Source: Oscillibacter sp. (lineage in GTDB: Bacteria; Bacillota; Clostridia; Oscillospirales; Oscillospiraceae). Taken from it: a DNA stretch of 6,725 nucleotides. Below are positions 6,156 through 6,725 of the stretch, one piece after another. The notes below the pieces were generated by a model. The model saw nothing but the letters and a program-made list of their open reading frames with translations, was not told where the DNA came from and did no database searches. Position 1 is the first letter of the stretch. Every line of letters begins with the position of its first letter. A program made the translations under genes and the position numbers. The stretch covers positions 1 to 6,725 of the forward strand of contig JAFSOM010000461.1 of assembly GCA_017447005.1 (NCBI GenBank), read 5' to 3'.

Positions 6156-6170
6156 GTTGTGTTTCCCCTT

Positions 6171-6596
6171 TCAAGAAAGTTCCTCAATCACGCCGCCGTT
6201 GGCTTCAATCAGCCCGTTCAGATAGGCGCTCCCCAAGGCGCGGTCGTAAAGCCCGTATCCGGGTTTCCCGGTTTCGCCCCAAATCATGCGCCCGTGGTCG
6301 GGACGGAACCAGCCCGTAAAGCCAGTGTCAACCAGCGCTTTGACAATCGCGTTCATATCCAGACTGCCCCTCTGGGACAGGTGTCCGCACTCCTCAAAAG
6401 AGGTATCGGGCAGAATTTTCACGTTGCGGATGTGCATGAACGCAATGCGCCCCATGCCGGAATACTTGCGCACCAGTTTCGGAATGTCGTTTTTCGGAGA
6501 ACTTCCCAGAGAACCCGTACACAGGCACAGGGAATTGGCGGGGCTGTCCACGATGGAGAGATAGCGGTCAAGATTGGCCTCGCAGGTAAGGACTTG
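6171..6596 (-). pseudogene. uxuA: Mannonate dehydratase, 5' part lost at an apparent insertion junction
   Basis: UxuA dehydrates D-mannonate to 2-keto-3-deoxygluconate, the substrate of KdgK. Only the C-terminal part is present: about 142 residues of an expected 350-390, from [20 protein letters not shown] to GGVIEELS and a TGA at 6173-6171. Retained motifs include LCLCTGSLG with the metal-ligand Cys, AFMHIRNVK with the ligand His, and [14 protein letters not shown] with the ligand Asp; the earlier histidine-bearing IHPDDPPW region is gone. Resemblance stops at about 6596-6599, where DNA with its own rightward promoter and gene begins. The frame stays open to the right beyond that point but reads antisense to the neighbouring gene and looks like nothing in the family. 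No complete dehydratase can be made from this locus. An alternative is that the remaining 5' part lies on the other side of an insertion element outside the window. Confidence 0.88.
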
Positions 6597-6637
6597 CGAA
6601 AAAATAATCTTTGCAACTATGGCTTTGGTTGATAATG

Positions 6638-6646
6638 TGGTATAAT
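6638..6646 (+). promoter_or_regulatory. Extended -10 promoter of the right-edge gene
   Basis: TGGTATAAT matches the extended -10 consensus (TGnTATAAT) exactly. No good -35 box lies 16-18 bases upstream; TTGCAA at 6611-6616 is too far (24 bases). Transcription would start near 6653, about 23 bases before the ATG at 6676. Confidence 0.6.
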
Positions 6647-6675
6647 GAAAAGAAAAAGCAAAGGAATGAGCGGAA

Positions 6676-6725
6676 ATGAACCGGAAACTGTTTGACAGCC
6701 TGAACGAAAAGCAACAGCGCCTGTA
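6676..6725 (+). CDS. Start of a probable transposase, truncated by window edge
   Basis: From ATG at 6676 the frame reads [16 protein letters not shown] and then Tyr as far as the two visible bases allow. AAGGA (6661-6665) lies 10 bases upstream and an extended -10 promoter precedes it. An earlier ATG at 6666 is in another frame and stops after nine codons. A short N-terminus of the form LFxSLNEKQxRLYAA is, from memory, like ISAzo13-type transposases, which open with a helix containing LDERQRRL before a helix-turn-helix. With under 20 codons this is tentative, but insertion next to a truncated uxuA supports a mobile-element protein. A DNA-binding regulator is the main alternative. Confidence 0.45.
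   Translation, partial: MNRKLFDSLNEKQQRL

Larger units (their letters stand above)
6600..6725 (+). mobile_element. Left end of a probable insertion element interrupting uxuA
   Basis: The sequence changes abruptly from uxuA to AT-rich DNA carrying a promoter and the start of a rightward gene. This is what the left end of an insertion sequence should look like. Terminal inverted repeat and target duplication cannot be tested because the other end is outside the window, so the exact boundary is approximate. Confidence 0.5.

Noticed and set aside
5799..6632. A 277-codon open frame on the + strand over kdgA and uxuA.
   Set aside because: Antisense shadow of two recognised genes; it crosses their boundary and the insertion junction without any family resemblance.
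6597..6725. Continuation of the uxuA reading frame to the right, open to the window end.
   Set aside because: It is antisense to the right-edge gene, has no start with a ribosome binding site and does not resemble mannonate dehydratase; the openness is likely chance.

Overview
The window looks like a chromosomal accessory segment from a moderately high-GC Firmicute, most likely a gut-type clostridial lineage. Reasons: purine-rich Shine-Dalgarno sites, a TTG start, the clostridial-style RfbC and RfbD sequences, and a KdgK of the type ending GDASGRVQR. The assignment is inference from protein style; there is no rRNA or marker gene here.

Left part, + strand (1-3269): the dTDP-L-rhamnose biosynthesis operon in the order rfbA-rfbB-rfbD-rfbC. 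rfbA is cut by the window edge. Together the four enzymes turn glucose-1-phosphate and dTTP into dTDP-L-rhamnose for cell-surface polysaccharide. rfbA/rfbB and rfbD/rfbC overlap by a few bases. rfbB and rfbD are separated by a 55-base gap that, with the end of rfbB, can form a nested hairpin.

Middle part (3270-4036): no intact gene. On the - strand it holds a patchwork of broken fragments: about 35 codons resembling a SpaA/prealbumin-like surface-protein repeat, the C-terminal end of a Gfo/Idh/MocA oxidoreductase, and the N-terminal end of an IS5-type transposase behind a near-consensus sigma-A promoter. Next comes an unassigned stretch, then a perfect 14-bp terminator hairpin for transcription coming from the right.

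Right part, - strand (4037-6599): a hexuronate catabolic operon, uxuA > kdgA > kdgK > second sugar kinase. It converts D-mannonate to 2-keto-3-deoxygluconate (KDG), phosphorylates this to KDPG, and splits KDPG to pyruvate and glyceraldehyde-3-phosphate. Only kdgA and kdgK are intact. The second kinase is a pseudogene with a large internal deletion and two frameshifts. uxuA has lost its N-terminal part to what looks like a mobile-element insertion.

Right edge (about 6600-6725, + strand): an extended -10 promoter, a ribosome binding site and the first 16-17 codons of a gene divergent from uxuA, probably a transposase.

I do not see a new defence, CRISPR or biosynthetic system here. The unusual content is genome decay at the convergent junction of two ordinary operons, plus a few unexplained structured or non-coding stretches.
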